Source: an uncultured Kordia sp. (GTDB taxonomy: Bacteria > Bacteroidota > Bacteroidia > Flavobacteriales > Flavobacteriaceae). Taken from it: 64,000 bases of DNA. Where the stretch lies: the NCBI RefSeq assembly GCF_947489565.1, contig NZ_CANLEA010000022.1, forward strand, positions 1-64,000, written 5' to 3'. How positions within the stretch are numbered: position 1 is the stretch's first letter; each line of letters starts with the position of its first letter. This document shows, piece after piece, positions 10,801 through 17,717 of this stretch. The notes under the pieces were generated by a model. It ran no database searches. It was not told where the DNA came from and saw only the letters and a list, made by a program, of their open reading frames with translations. The position numbers were made by a program, and so were the translations under genes.

Positions 10801-11516
10801 AAACCACTAAAGCCACCACAAAAGCTGTGTATGCTTTATTGTTGAATCCGAAGCAATTCGTTTCCATCAAAGACAATACAAGTTTTACCATCGGAACAGA
10901 AAAAATTAGCACAAAAAAGCTAGCTGAAACGGCAAAAGAAGCTGGTACGGGTTATTTTAAAACTTCTTGGAAGAAAGATGAGGTTACAAGCGATAAAGCT
11001 ATTATAAAGATTAAAAACAATGGAAAAACAGCAGGTTTTGGCGCTGTATACTGGCAATATTTTGAGGAATTAGACAAAGTGACACAAAGTGAAGATGGAA
11101 CATTACAAGTGTCAAAAGAATTATATCTCAAAGAAACACGCAGTGGAGAAGAAATCTTAGTTCCTATAGATGCAAAACAGTTGAAAGTTGGCGATAAAAT
11201 TACGGTTCATTTAATTATTAGAAATAAAAAAGATGTGGAATTTATTCACTTAAAAGACATGCGCGCTGCTGGTTTAGAACCTATCAATGTATTGTCGGAA
11301 TACAAATGGCAAGACGGAATTGGCTATTATGAAAGTACGCGTGATGCCAGTACAAATTTCTTCTTTGACCGAATTCCGAAAGGTGTTTTTATCTTAGAAT
11401 ATGATGTGCGTGTAAACAATAGCGGCGAATTTTCAAACGGAATCACAACCATAGAAAGTATGTATGCGCCACAATTGCGAAGTCATACGAAAGGGATTCG
11501 AATTAAAGTATTTTGA
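4875..11516 (+). CDS. Alpha-2-macroglobulin family protein with embedded TonB-plug module
   Basis: A 2213-residue exported protein. The ATG at 4875 gives a clean signal peptide (MQKIYILSLFTFLC to SVAQ). Order: an N-terminal region; macroglobulin domains, with MG2 signature YRPGQTAYFKV near residue 594; a carboxypeptidase-regulatory-like domain from about 1213 (SGHILDESG, PLPGATV, GTTTDFDG); a TonB-receptor plug-like domain to about 1416 (DQMLRSMPGV, IIIRGRGT, VLKDAAATALYGSRGAGG); then the alpha-2-macroglobulin core with a CAEQ thioester motif (Cys1672-Gln1675) and C-terminal bait/MG10-type parts. No TonB beta-barrel follows the plug. Bacterial macroglobulins trap proteases at the cell surface. 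The plug module suggests docking to an outer-membrane or SusC-like complex (inference). Confidence 0.9.
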   Translation: MQKIYILSLFTFLCVQLSVAQYNYDKKWKKVENFEIQGKLSSANRIVKHIYKNAEKDQNTAQIVKSFIHLTKFSLLITEASEETVLENLKKEIDRQSFPTNAILENMYARFLAQYFSKYEYKIRQRSILASDVIPDDIQLWTTKMFITEIHKHFQHSITEEKALLQLPVEDYMVLLDGKANTKKYRSSLYDILVYNMLEFYKREIPYSYRRNRTQFSSKDFAQTDEFIKQNFEFNKKEAVSRSNVLYLFQKLERIYKGKKEAYVDIVIQRFKYILEESMDQKYSVDYIKGLKQLAQKYTNDPLEALIQYEIADQYLVMSQSYLYKSNKEHSEYRTRALAITKKMTATYPNSEGGIKCKLLQKKIEQKTIRFKAETYSIPNKPSLLQVRVRNVDTLFLKAYRISHTFANNVGYMKRDSIIGDFLKKRKETYQQLYISKIPKDYYEHTTEISLAPLPKGRYLITLSDNPKGEVDTDVLAYDFIQKTNLTAAITEFENEDMHTIVDRSTGKPIYNATVHIFNKDKSINQKERTNVYGNATINKREKIKSIQKYITFENDTLFDDRTYLYGAQNYDINDSKEDIPIYAKPFVFMDRSIYRPGQTAYFKVILLQEKNDVSSVVPNVVLPISIVSDAGDEIKRLRLKTNEFGAISGSFVIPKNAGTGEFTLNVEEDYDFEEDEHPFWDAIESFYEYEHEFQVEEYKRPRFEVTLNPLTKNIYFNDSVQITGNAKALLGSPITDGKVSYTIQRTVSAYFDSDAMRKKYQKPVILIDSVSTTDAEGNFSISFVAKTHEEIPLDKIFDYKYTLNIEITDINGETQTAEKSIIINRESFRLYTDIPTKNERANPLKVTLSARDINNVPYTTTGKVTIHKLKKDARVFRKRPWNTPGTQIISKADFIKQFPHISYNDEEEKEANEKALEVANAVFQTENNNTFTFDTSTWESGKYIIESKAYDEKQEDSIVSKETFIITDKTDLYLADNELFDYEVLNSNYKDDGFIQLKLATALRNETLNVLLHKFYQGKLLSSQLVSIDKGSKIVRVPVDQKHTDQYTIRMSFTKFNSFYEDDFSFKLYEKNQFLTIVTETFRNKLIPGQKEIWRFKILDLEQNPSNAEILASMYDESLDQFKSHFWDPNQDHYGGSSYDIPRMNSYHFKVTNSKQFYNMTNQVFMPVFKNYLKLDEFGLDFNDVTNANYRYIDKLVKQKKRKNKAIALGNISGHILDESGLPLPGATVLIKGTERGTTTDFDGLYTIDASSDDVLSISYVGFETQEIPVGLRNDINVQLEAGEGLESVMIVASGISRKRTKTGITVSVNGVSMNTVPTGTLDQMLRSMPGVNANTASGFSGQSTSIIIRGRGTLNTDTEPLFVIDGVPVDQNEFRNLSDKNIVSLSVLKDAAATALYGSRGAGGVVLVTTKYGTRKEIIDGVHVIVGVTEEDLDTIETRKNLQETAFFYPHLRTDAQGIVAVEFEAPESLTRWKFQLFAHQKNGMFQTLSKNAVTQKELMVVPNMPRFLREKDTIVISTKVVNLQEKASKGIASLRLFDATTMESIDTKVHLTEKNKSFTLDAKGNTNLSWKLYIPEGIDAIQYKVIATAEQFSDGEESVLPVLKNSLLITEAKPIMVKAGEQKEIRFEKLANTTSESLTQHQLTLEYTSNPTWSAIQSLPYLIEYPYECAEQTSSRLYANMLAAHILQSSPKVQEVFEAWKANGELIADLEKNPELKSLLISETPWVRDAASQTQQKQQLAKLFDSKALEEMQKEMWYKLNELQTESGGFPWFAGGRENYYITLHILQTFAQLVKLNIITKDSETIYYENIMEAAYKYADERFLIAHADLVKEPNDAKYRRQINYLYTRSMVPDFIKIPPKVEKAMNFYLETLRKNWMLTSIEDKAMIALSLARMGKRKDAKKIMEALEESAVKTSENGMYWKEITERRYYNASAIETQALLIEAFAEIIKDEKMVQELQLWLLQQKQYNRWETTKATTKAVYALLLNPKQFVSIKDNTSFTIGTEKISTKKLAETAKEAGTGYFKTSWKKDEVTSDKAIIKIKNNGKTAGFGAVYWQYFEELDKVTQSEDGTLQVSKELYLKETRSGEEILVPIDAKQLKVGDKITVHLIIRNKKDVEFIHLKDMRAAGLEPINVLSEYKWQDGIGYYESTRDASTNFFFDRIPKGVFILEYDVRVNNSGEFSNGITTIESMYAPQLRSHTKGIRIKVF

Positions 11517-11525
11517 TAAAGTAAT

Positions 11526-11564
11526 ATCATTGGATAGCTTTTTTCAAAAGAACTATCCAATGAT
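11526..11564. terminator. Inverted repeat between convergent genes
   Basis: A perfect 12-bp stem (11526-11537 with 11553-11564) encloses a 15-base loop that can itself pair (CTTTT with AAAAG). It lies between the stops of the macroglobulin gene and the DUF4157 gene and probably terminates both. The T-run is inside the loop rather than after the stem. Confidence 0.65.
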
Positions 11565-11567
11565 CAA

Positions 11568-12803
11568 CTATTTAAAAGTCCATCTTGCATCTACACTTTC
11601 CAATGTTCTTTTATATAGTGCAAGTGGGTCGTAAGTCAATTGTGTTGATAAAGCTCTTAAGTCTGCTACTCTTTCATGATCTCCTACTCCAGAATGCGCC
11701 TCCTGATGTGTATGTTTTGCATCTTCATAAATTTCTGAAGCTGCTCCTGATTCAAGTTCAGGATTAAAATATTTTGCTTTTCCAACTTGCGCAGCTGCAT
11801 GTTCTTCTGCCTCAGTTTTAACAAAGTCTGCATGTCTTTCTGGCTCTGCTTCCATTGCTTTTAAATGCATACCCTTAATTGCTTCATGTGCTTCAGGATT
11901 TCTAGGAACGCCTCCAAAATATTTATAAGCACCCATGGCTGATAATGCGGGTGCATTTACCGATATTAATTTATAGCCTCCAGAAAGTGCCAAATTCGCT
12001 AACTCAAACATTAATAGAGTACCAAGTCCAGATCCTGCTGGTTGCGCTTCAAAATGGTCTAAAACCATTTCCTTCTCTTCTTTGTTTTCTTCATAACCTA
12101 TATAGCCTGTTAATTGACCTATATTTTGTTCTTCCTCAGGAACAGTTTGATCAATAACATTTAATCTACTACCTGTATCTTGAATTTTAACTTTCATGGT
12201 AACACCATGTAAAGGTTCTTTTCGAGTATAGCTAAATAATTGAACGGTTTCTTTTGATGAACTTGAAGTACTTTTTTTAGTATAAGTTGATGAGTTTGCT
12301 TTTAATTGCATCGCCTTTGCGCCCATAACATCTGCTTCTTTTTCTAAACTTGCATCATCATTAATGCTGACTTTTTGTTTGAGCTGTTTGGTAGGTTGTA
12401 CACGTCCTTGTTTTTGTTGTACTACATGCCAAGCTTCATGCGGCAAATGTTTTTCTTGTCCAGATGCTAAGTGAATATTTGTTCCCTGTGCATACGCATG
12501 TGCATTGAGTTGCGCTGGTTTGCTAGAGTTGTAATGCACTTTGACATCATCCATGGAATGCCCAGAAAGGCTTTCAATTCCAGATTTCAATTTGTCTGGC
12601 AAACCTGTATTATTTCCTTTTTTTTGAATTGGTTTAGATTCCCTACTTGAAGATTCTATGTGTTCTTTTAGTTTTAACTGCGCTTCAGCTTCTGGACGAT
12701 TGTCTTTAAATTGAAATACCGACGCAGCATCAGATTCAGTTTTGCTTCTATTTGCTACCGATTTCTGCTTGCTTTTTGTTGTTTTATCTTGATAAGAACT
12801 CAT
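11568..12803 (-). CDS. DUF4157 (eCIS core) protein with GNAT-like C-terminal domain
   Basis: A 411-residue protein. Residues 1-60 form a leader with KSVAN, VFQF-x-DNRPEA and QLKLKE, shared with the product of 14988-15824. A DUF4157 domain at about 68-140 has the metallopeptidase-like HEAWHVVQQ motif (His122, Glu123, His126). A region at about 200-340 resembles a GNAT acetyltransferase, with the acetyl-CoA signature Q-x-x-G-x-G at 254-259 and a later YKYFGG segment. DUF4157 proteins are typical cargo or accessories of extracellular contractile injection systems (established knowledge). An acetyltransferase effector is inferred. No phage-tail-like genes occur in the window. No signal peptide is seen. 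Confidence 0.8.
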   Translation of the reverse strand: MSSYQDKTTKSKQKSVANRSKTESDAASVFQFKDNRPEAEAQLKLKEHIESSSRESKPIQKKGNNTGLPDKLKSGIESLSGHSMDDVKVHYNSSKPAQLNAHAYAQGTNIHLASGQEKHLPHEAWHVVQQKQGRVQPTKQLKQKVSINDDASLEKEADVMGAKAMQLKANSSTYTKKSTSSSSKETVQLFSYTRKEPLHGVTMKVKIQDTGSRLNVIDQTVPEEEQNIGQLTGYIGYEENKEEKEMVLDHFEAQPAGSGLGTLLMFELANLALSGGYKLISVNAPALSAMGAYKYFGGVPRNPEAHEAIKGMHLKAMEAEPERHADFVKTEAEEHAAAQVGKAKYFNPELESGAASEIYEDAKHTHQEAHSGVGDHERVADLRALSTQLTYDPLALYKRTLESVDARWTFK

Positions 12804-12823
12804 AATAATACCTTCATAGTATT

Positions 12824-12847
12824 ATAAATTTAAGATAAAGATTACAA
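12824..12847 (-). promoter_or_regulatory. Upstream box shared with the second leader-bearing gene
   Basis: Read on the minus strand this is TTGTAATCTTTATCTTAAAT followed by TTAT. 22 of its 24 bases match the box at 15857-15880. It begins 20 bases upstream of the DUF4157 gene's start codon. The 5' TTG suits a Bacteroidota -33 element, so it is probably a common promoter or regulator site. Confidence 0.6.
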
Positions 12848-13125
12848 TTTTTCGAAGTTTAATACCATAAAAAATAATTCGAAGAAAAATTCAGGTAGAA
12901 AAACGTAATCGAATTACAACATATTTAATCTCCACTAAACAATTAAAAAAGTACACTCACATAGCGAAAAAATATATTCACGTATTTTCAATTTTGCAAT
13001 ATAGAAAGATCTTGTAGTTTTACTTTCATTAAACCATAAAAAAGACACAACCGTTCAACTTGTATCTATCATAAACACTTATAGTACATAAACTACTTAA
13101 TACAATTATACTTCTATAATTTCAC

Positions 13126-13133
13126 TATATTTG
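13126..13133 (+). promoter_or_regulatory. Candidate Bacteroidota -7 box
   Basis: TATATTTG matches TAnnTTTG exactly and lies 24 bases before the ATG of the LRR/T9SS gene. A TTG at the expected -33 spacing is not evident. Confidence 0.45.
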
Positions 13134-13157
13134 AGAATATCATTACACAACCATACC

Positions 13158-14933
13158 ATGAAAAAACTACTACTTCTCATTATCTTTTGCATTGCATCTA
13201 CAACCTATGCACAAATTATTAATATCCCAGATGCAAATTTTAAAGCACGGTTATTAGCTGCTGAATCTGGTAACGGAATTGCGTATGGTGTTACGGGAAG
13301 TTCGTTTCGATTGGATGCCAATAACAACGGCGAAATTGAAGTTTCGGAGGCTTTATTAGTAGGAACATTACAATTGGGATTTTCAAATATTTCTGACTTA
13401 ACAGGAATCGAATATTTTACCAACCTTGGAGAATTGAATTGTAGATTTAATAATCTGACAACGGTAGATTTTTCTTCGCTACCTAACTTAGAGTTTGTAA
13501 ATATCAATGATAATAATATTACAAGTGTCAATATTTCTGGGTTAACCAATTTGGAGTATTTTAATATCAGTAATAACCAACTTACAAGTATTGATCTTAG
13601 TGGTTTGACTAGTTTGCGAAGCATTTTAGTTTCTGGTAATCAGATTTCAACATTGGACACACAAGGACTCACGGTTTCTCGTATTGAATGTTCTGGCAAC
13701 TTATTGACTACACTAGACACCAATCATCTTACAGGACTTACCTTACTTAAATGCGATGATAATTTATTGGAATCGTTGTTTATAAAAAATGGCAGTTTTG
13801 AACGTTTTGGATCTAGTTTTTCTGGAAATCCAACATTGCGTTATATATGTGCAGATGTTGAACAATTTGGAAATATTCAAGAAAGAGTCACGGATTACGG
13901 ATATACCAATTGTGTTGTAAACTCATTGTGTTCTTATGTTTCTGGGCAAAATTTTTCATCAATTTCTGGGCAAATTCTATATGATGAAGGCTCGGACGGT
14001 TGCGATTCTAATGATGTAGTATATCCGAATTTAGAATTTACACTTTCTGATGGTACAAATACAGATACTACTTTTTCAGATGCGTCTGGAAATTATAATT
14101 TCAACATTCAAGATGGAACTTATACGGTGACACCAGCTCCATTAAATCCCACATATTTTAGCTTTTCACCAACTTCCATAACGACAACTTTTCCAGATGA
14201 TGCTTCTCCAAATATTCAAGATTTTTGTGTAACACCCAATGGTGTGTTCCCAGATTTGGAAGTGACATTTATGTCCGCAGGAGTTAACGCACTTACTGGC
14301 ATTTCATATCCTATAACTAATGATTATCCATTAAGTTTCTTAGACAGTGATCAAACTTTTTCTTTTAGGATCGTTTGTGAAAATAAAGGAACGACAACGC
14401 AATCTGGAACGCTCTATTACGGATATAATATTACAGAAATACTATCTATTACAACTACTCCTATGGGTGCTGAGTTTGGCACTGGTGGACTATCATGGGA
14501 TTTTGCAGACTTGAAACCTTTTGAAACATTTGAAGTTTTAGTTGTTTTAAATTTTACAACACAACATTCATATACCTTCAACCATTCTACCATTGCTACT
14601 TCTCCGCAAGCAGATGTTACTTTAGGAAATAATGAGATGATGTTGACGCATGATGTTTTCTGTTGTCTTTTGGATACTCCAGAGTTGTCTTTTAAAGATT
14701 ATTTTACCATGTATCCAAATCCCACGAGAGAAAAATTATACCTAAAACTTAAACAAGATCTTACTATTTCTTCATTTACAATTTATAATATGTTTGGACA
14801 AAAAGTTAAAACCATTCCTTATAAAAATACGGAACTAACATCGATTGATGTAACCGATTTAAAGTCTGGTCAATATTTTATTAGAATTGCCACTGATAAG
14901 ACACTGCTTACCACACGTTTTATGAAACAATAA
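13158..14933 (+). CDS. Secreted leucine-rich-repeat protein with T9SS sorting domain
   Basis: A 591-residue protein. Start at MKKLLLLIIFC with a signal peptide ending near TTYAQ; the in-frame ATG 9 codons upstream would precede it with a polar extension. Residues about 80-230 contain bacterial LRRs of the N-x-L-T-x-x-D/N type (for example NNQLTSIDLSGL). A segment that looks like an SdrD-B/Cna-type beta domain follows (SGQILYDEG, SDASGNYNF), then a DUF11-like beta domain. The last 75 residues are a type A T9SS sorting domain (MYPNPTREKLYL through GQYFIRI). It is probably exported by T9SS and anchored or released at the surface, perhaps as an adhesin. It sits between the two leader-bearing cargo-like genes. 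Confidence 0.85.
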   Translation: MKKLLLLIIFCIASTTYAQIINIPDANFKARLLAAESGNGIAYGVTGSSFRLDANNNGEIEVSEALLVGTLQLGFSNISDLTGIEYFTNLGELNCRFNNLTTVDFSSLPNLEFVNINDNNITSVNISGLTNLEYFNISNNQLTSIDLSGLTSLRSILVSGNQISTLDTQGLTVSRIECSGNLLTTLDTNHLTGLTLLKCDDNLLESLFIKNGSFERFGSSFSGNPTLRYICADVEQFGNIQERVTDYGYTNCVVNSLCSYVSGQNFSSISGQILYDEGSDGCDSNDVVYPNLEFTLSDGTNTDTTFSDASGNYNFNIQDGTYTVTPAPLNPTYFSFSPTSITTTFPDDASPNIQDFCVTPNGVFPDLEVTFMSAGVNALTGISYPITNDYPLSFLDSDQTFSFRIVCENKGTTTQSGTLYYGYNITEILSITTTPMGAEFGTGGLSWDFADLKPFETFEVLVVLNFTTQHSYTFNHSTIATSPQADVTLGNNEMMLTHDVFCCLLDTPELSFKDYFTMYPNPTREKLYLKLKQDLTISSFTIYNMFGQKVKTIPYKNTELTSIDVTDLKSGQYFIRIATDKTLLTTRFMKQ

Positions 14934-14943
14934 CCGTAAAAAT

Positions 14944-14972
14944 TGCTTCTAATGTATTAGAAACAGCTTTTA
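14944..14972 (+). terminator. Probable terminator
   Basis: The inverted repeat TTCTAAT-GT-ATTAGAA (14947-14962), with extra pairs outside one mismatch, is followed by GCTTTTAT. It lies just after the LRR gene and before the convergent gene's stop. The hairpin is modest. Confidence 0.45.
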
Positions 14973-14987
14973 TATGTTAACAAGAGA

Positions 14988-15824
14988 CTAATCTTTAATA
15001 TGTTTTTTTATTAACTTTTTAGTTTTTGGAGTTGTATTACTAATAGATACGCTTGTGCCAACATGAGAAGATTTGACACTACTTTTCCCTGGAGTCAATG
15101 CAATACCACTGGTATTTTTTTTAGCTAGTCTATTCAACATTCTCCTAGATGTAGGTGTCAATGATTGCTTGCTCCCCTTTGCCTTAAAATTAACATCCAA
15201 TTGTTTCCCTATACTTCTATTCAGGCTAGCGTCTCCCAACTCTACATTTCCTGTTGCACTATTTAATAAACTTAGTAATGTTCTAGCAGCATCTAATCTT
15301 TGCTTATCTGTTACTCCTTTAAACATAAGATCTCTTTGTGCTTCCATAAGTGGTTTATCAACAACAGAAGAGCCATTATATAATTGATTTGTATTATTTC
15401 TAAAAACAACTTTCGTCATTTTACCATTCAAATAATCTATTATCCAGTCTTGAATATTTGAAAAAGATATTTTATGACAACGATCTAAACTCAATGCTTT
15501 CAACTTAATATTTGTTGAAGTATATGTAGTCCCATGTCTTGTATTATAGCTATCAACTACATAATCCTTTAAATATTTACGCCAAGCTGGACGCTTTGAA
15601 TTTTTATAAAAAACCTTGGTTTTATTATTATAGCGTATTTTTCTTTGAATTAATGGTTTAGACACACTGCTTTTCTCTATCAGTTCTTTCATTTTCAACT
15701 GCACAATTGCTTCTGGTCGATTGTCTTCAAATTGAAAAACAGTCGAAGAAGCTTGGTCGTGTTTAACACTATTAGCTACTGATTTTTGTGTATGCTTTGT
15801 TGTTTTTTCTTGATATGAATTCAT
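14988..15824 (-). CDS. Leader-bearing putative injection-system cargo, possible nuclease
   Basis: A 278-residue basic protein with no signal peptide. Residues 1-61 align with the leader of the DUF4157 protein (SYQ-x-KTTK, QKSVAN, VFQF-x-DNRPEA, QLK-x-KE, SKP-x-IQ), but no DUF4157 domain follows. The rest has LSLDRCHKISF near residue 110 and a later LNSATGNVELGDASLNRSIG segment. The DRCHKIS motif recalls the histidine motif of His-Me-finger (HNH-like) toxin nucleases; this is an inference only. The C-terminal 50 residues are Lys/Ser/Thr-rich. The shared leader and upstream box suggest it is delivered or handled by the same system as its neighbour. Confidence 0.7.
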   Translation of the reverse strand: MNSYQEKTTKHTQKSVANSVKHDQASSTVFQFEDNRPEAIVQLKMKELIEKSSVSKPLIQRKIRYNNKTKVFYKNSKRPAWRKYLKDYVVDSYNTRHGTTYTSTNIKLKALSLDRCHKISFSNIQDWIIDYLNGKMTKVVFRNNTNQLYNGSSVVDKPLMEAQRDLMFKGVTDKQRLDAARTLLSLLNSATGNVELGDASLNRSIGKQLDVNFKAKGSKQSLTPTSRRMLNRLAKKNTSGIALTPGKSSVKSSHVGTSVSISNTTPKTKKLIKKHIKD

Positions 15825-15856
15825 GATTTTAGTATCAATGATGACTTCAATTTACC

Positions 15857-15880
15857 ATAAATTAAAGATAAAGACTACAA
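15857..15880 (-). promoter_or_regulatory. Upstream box shared with the DUF4157 gene
   Basis: On the minus strand this is TTGTAGTCTTTATCTTTAAT followed by TTAT, with two differences from 12824-12847. It lies 32 bases upstream of the start codon. Conservation in two otherwise different intergenic regions argues for shared regulation or recent duplication of the 5' end. Confidence 0.6.
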
Positions 15881-15935
15881 AAAATAAAGTTTTCATCAAA
15901 TTAAAAGAAAGCAAAACGTAGGTTCTTATAATTAT

Positions 15936-16307
15936 TTATCGTTTTACAAACTCACCAATTTGCCATAAAATTCCTGAAGGATCGTAGATAAAGAATACAT
16001 TTCCCCAATTGTTATGAACGATTTCTTTGAGTCTTACATTTTGGTATTTTACGTCTAATTGTAACGATTTTACATGTTCAAAATGCTTTTGTAACTCTTT
16101 CACTTCCATAAAAACCATTGAATTATCTATCCAATCTTTTACATACGCATCTTGAAGATAAAAACCGAAATCTCCCATATGGAAGTATGACAAATTTGGA
16201 AGTATGACAATTTCTTCAAAACCTAAATCACGATAAAAGCTTCTAGAAAGCTCATAGTCTTTTGCACCTATAAATGGCCGAATGGATTGTATATCAAAAT
16301 TTTTCAT
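15936..16307 (-). CDS. VOC (glyoxalase/bleomycin-resistance) family protein
   Basis: A 123-residue protein with the paired beta-alpha-beta pattern of the VOC superfamily. An N-terminal half (RPFIGAKDYELSRSFYRDLGF) is followed by strand FYLQDA, and a C-terminal half ends in FFIYDPSGILWQIGE, whose DPSG and late Glu are typical of the metal-binding edge. Glyoxalase, dioxygenase or antibiotic-binding activity cannot be told from sequence. It starts 3 bases after the stop of the cyclophilin-like gene, so the two are co-transcribed. Confidence 0.85.
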   Translation of the reverse strand: MKNFDIQSIRPFIGAKDYELSRSFYRDLGFEEIVILPNLSYFHMGDFGFYLQDAYVKDWIDNSMVFMEVKELQKHFEHVKSLQLDVKYQNVRLKEIVHNNWGNVFFIYDPSGILWQIGEFVKR

Positions 16308-16310
16308 AAG

Positions 16311-16691
16311 TTATCCTAGTATTAGTTTTTCTCCTGTTTGAATTAATTGAATTGCATCATGATGTAGCATCTTTCCGATTTTAATTCCCGGACTGGAAGT
16401 TCGTGGTTTTGTGCCATCGCCATAGGTTGTATTTCCATACATGAACAAAATGCCAAACTTTGTATTGTCGGTTTGTGATCGCCAATATACAACATCTCCA
16501 ATTTCAAAAACTTCGCGTTCGGAGCCATCAAACGGAATGTCCAATTCATATTGATAAAAAAAGACTTCGCCTTGAATATGTGTTGCGATTCCTTCAAGTG
16601 AATTACTTTCTTTTATTTGATTGATGATTCCGCAAGATTCATCCCAAATGATCTCTAATTTTGCCGTTTTTGTATGTAAAATGGGTTGCAT
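16311..16691 (-). CDS. Cyclophilin-like fold protein (DUF3830-like)
   Basis: A 126-residue protein that looks like the small cyclophilin-like beta-barrel families (DUF3830/TM1367 type). Supporting features are an acidic GEVFFYQYELDIPFDG strand pair, GDVVYWR, and the FGILFMYGNTTYGDG segment followed by a Pro/Gly-rich turn. It lacks a clear prolyl-isomerase active site. It is first in a pair with the VOC gene. Function unknown; a small-molecule binding role is possible. Confidence 0.6.
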   Translation of the reverse strand: MQPILHTKTAKLEIIWDESCGIINQIKESNSLEGIATHIQGEVFFYQYELDIPFDGSEREVFEIGDVVYWRSQTDNTKFGILFMYGNTTYGDGTKPRTSSPGIKIGKMLHHDAIQLIQTGEKLILG

Positions 16692-16848
16692 AAAAAGTAT
16701 GATATTATAAAAAATGAAGGTTTACTCACTGAAAAGGAACGTTCACGTACTTATCATTTTCTAGTTGGAGAAGTTACGATAGTTTTGATTCAGAATCAAA
16801 CACATATAATAGATTCCTGTCTTCACAGGAATGATAAACTTATCATCT

Positions 16849-17526
16849 ATGAAAACCAAATTACTTTTTATTCTATTATTTTTTATTTCTATATCCTGCT
16901 TTGCGCAGAAACGAACCATTACTGGAATTGTTTATGATGAAAATAAAAACGTGTTAGCAGACGCAAATGTGATTGTAAAAAATTCTGAAAAAGGAACGAT
17001 TACAAATGACAAAGGACAATTTACGATGGACGTTGAAGGAGTTACTGTTTTAGAGATTTCGTATTTGGGTTTTGAAACGAAAGAAGTTACTGTTACTAAT
17101 CTGAAAAAAGTTTCTGTTATATTAAACACTTCATCAGAGCTAATGGACGCGATGGAAATTATTGTTCCTGAACGAAAAATTGAGTGTACAAAAATTGCAT
17201 GTACAAAATTTAGTATAAGGCGAGCTTGCGGAGTAACATCTGAAGGCGTATCTATTGAAAAGAATGTTCCAAATGAAAAAAGTATGATTCGTCTTTTCCC
17301 AAATCCTTCTGCAAACGGAATGTTTCAGCTACAGCTGAATGAAAGTTATACAAAAGTAACAACGGAAGTTTATACTATGAACGGTCAATTATTACAATCA
17401 AACACATATACAAAACTGTCAAAGAATCCACAAATTGATTTGTCTAAACAAGCAAAAGGCATCTATTTGATTCGAATTGTTGCAGATGGAAATGTATTGA
17501 AAACTAAGAAAGCTATTAGAAGCTAA
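16849..17526 (+). CDS. Exported carboxypeptidase-regulatory-like protein with T9SS domain
   Basis: A 225-residue protein from MKTKLLFILLFF with a signal peptide ending near CFAQ. Residues about 22-95 form a carboxypeptidase D regulatory-like beta domain (ITGIVYDENKNVLADANV, GTITNDKGQF, YLGFETKEV) like the N-terminus of TonB receptors, but no plug or barrel follows. A short Cys-containing linker (ECTKIACTKF, RRACG) leads to a type A T9SS sorting domain (RLFPNPSANGMF through GIYLIRI). It is probably a surface protein with the regulatory domain as its only folded unit. Confidence 0.8.
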   Translation: MKTKLLFILLFFISISCFAQKRTITGIVYDENKNVLADANVIVKNSEKGTITNDKGQFTMDVEGVTVLEISYLGFETKEVTVTNLKKVSVILNTSSELMDAMEIIVPERKIECTKIACTKFSIRRACGVTSEGVSIEKNVPNEKSMIRLFPNPSANGMFQLQLNESYTKVTTEVYTMNGQLLQSNTYTKLSKNPQIDLSKQAKGIYLIRIVADGNVLKTKKAIRS

Positions 17527-17639
17527 CTTTAGTACCGTAATTTGGAAAATTTAACGACATACGAAATCAATCTAAAAAGGAAAGATTCATGAAGTTGTGG
17601 TCAAAAAAACAAGAACTTACTAAGTAAATGCTTAGTTTT

Positions 17640-17692
17640 AAAGTACTTCTCGATATAAAATATTTTCAAGATTTCGCTCGAAGTGACGATCT
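17640..17692. repeat. Single copy of the dispersed intergenic repeat
   Basis: AAGTACTTCTCGATA and, about 30 bases on, CGCTCGAAGTGACG are the same words found at 1-160, 43.5-43.9 kb and 61.6-62.6 kb. It lies between convergent genes. Confidence 0.7.
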
Positions 17693-17717
17693 TGAAATTG
17701 CACCTGGGAATCCGTAA

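Larger units (their letters stand above)
12804..13157. other. Divergent intergenic region with promoters
   Basis: 354 bases of AT-rich sequence between the DUF4157 gene (minus) and the LRR/T9SS gene (plus). It contains the 24-base box shared with the other leader-bearing gene (12824-12847) and a -7-like box for the plus-strand gene (13126-13133). No small gene is seen. Confidence 0.6.

Noticed and set aside
11568-15824. A complete contractile injection system locus
   Set aside because: No sheath, tube, baseplate, or AAA ATPase gene lies in the window; only cargo-like proteins are seen.
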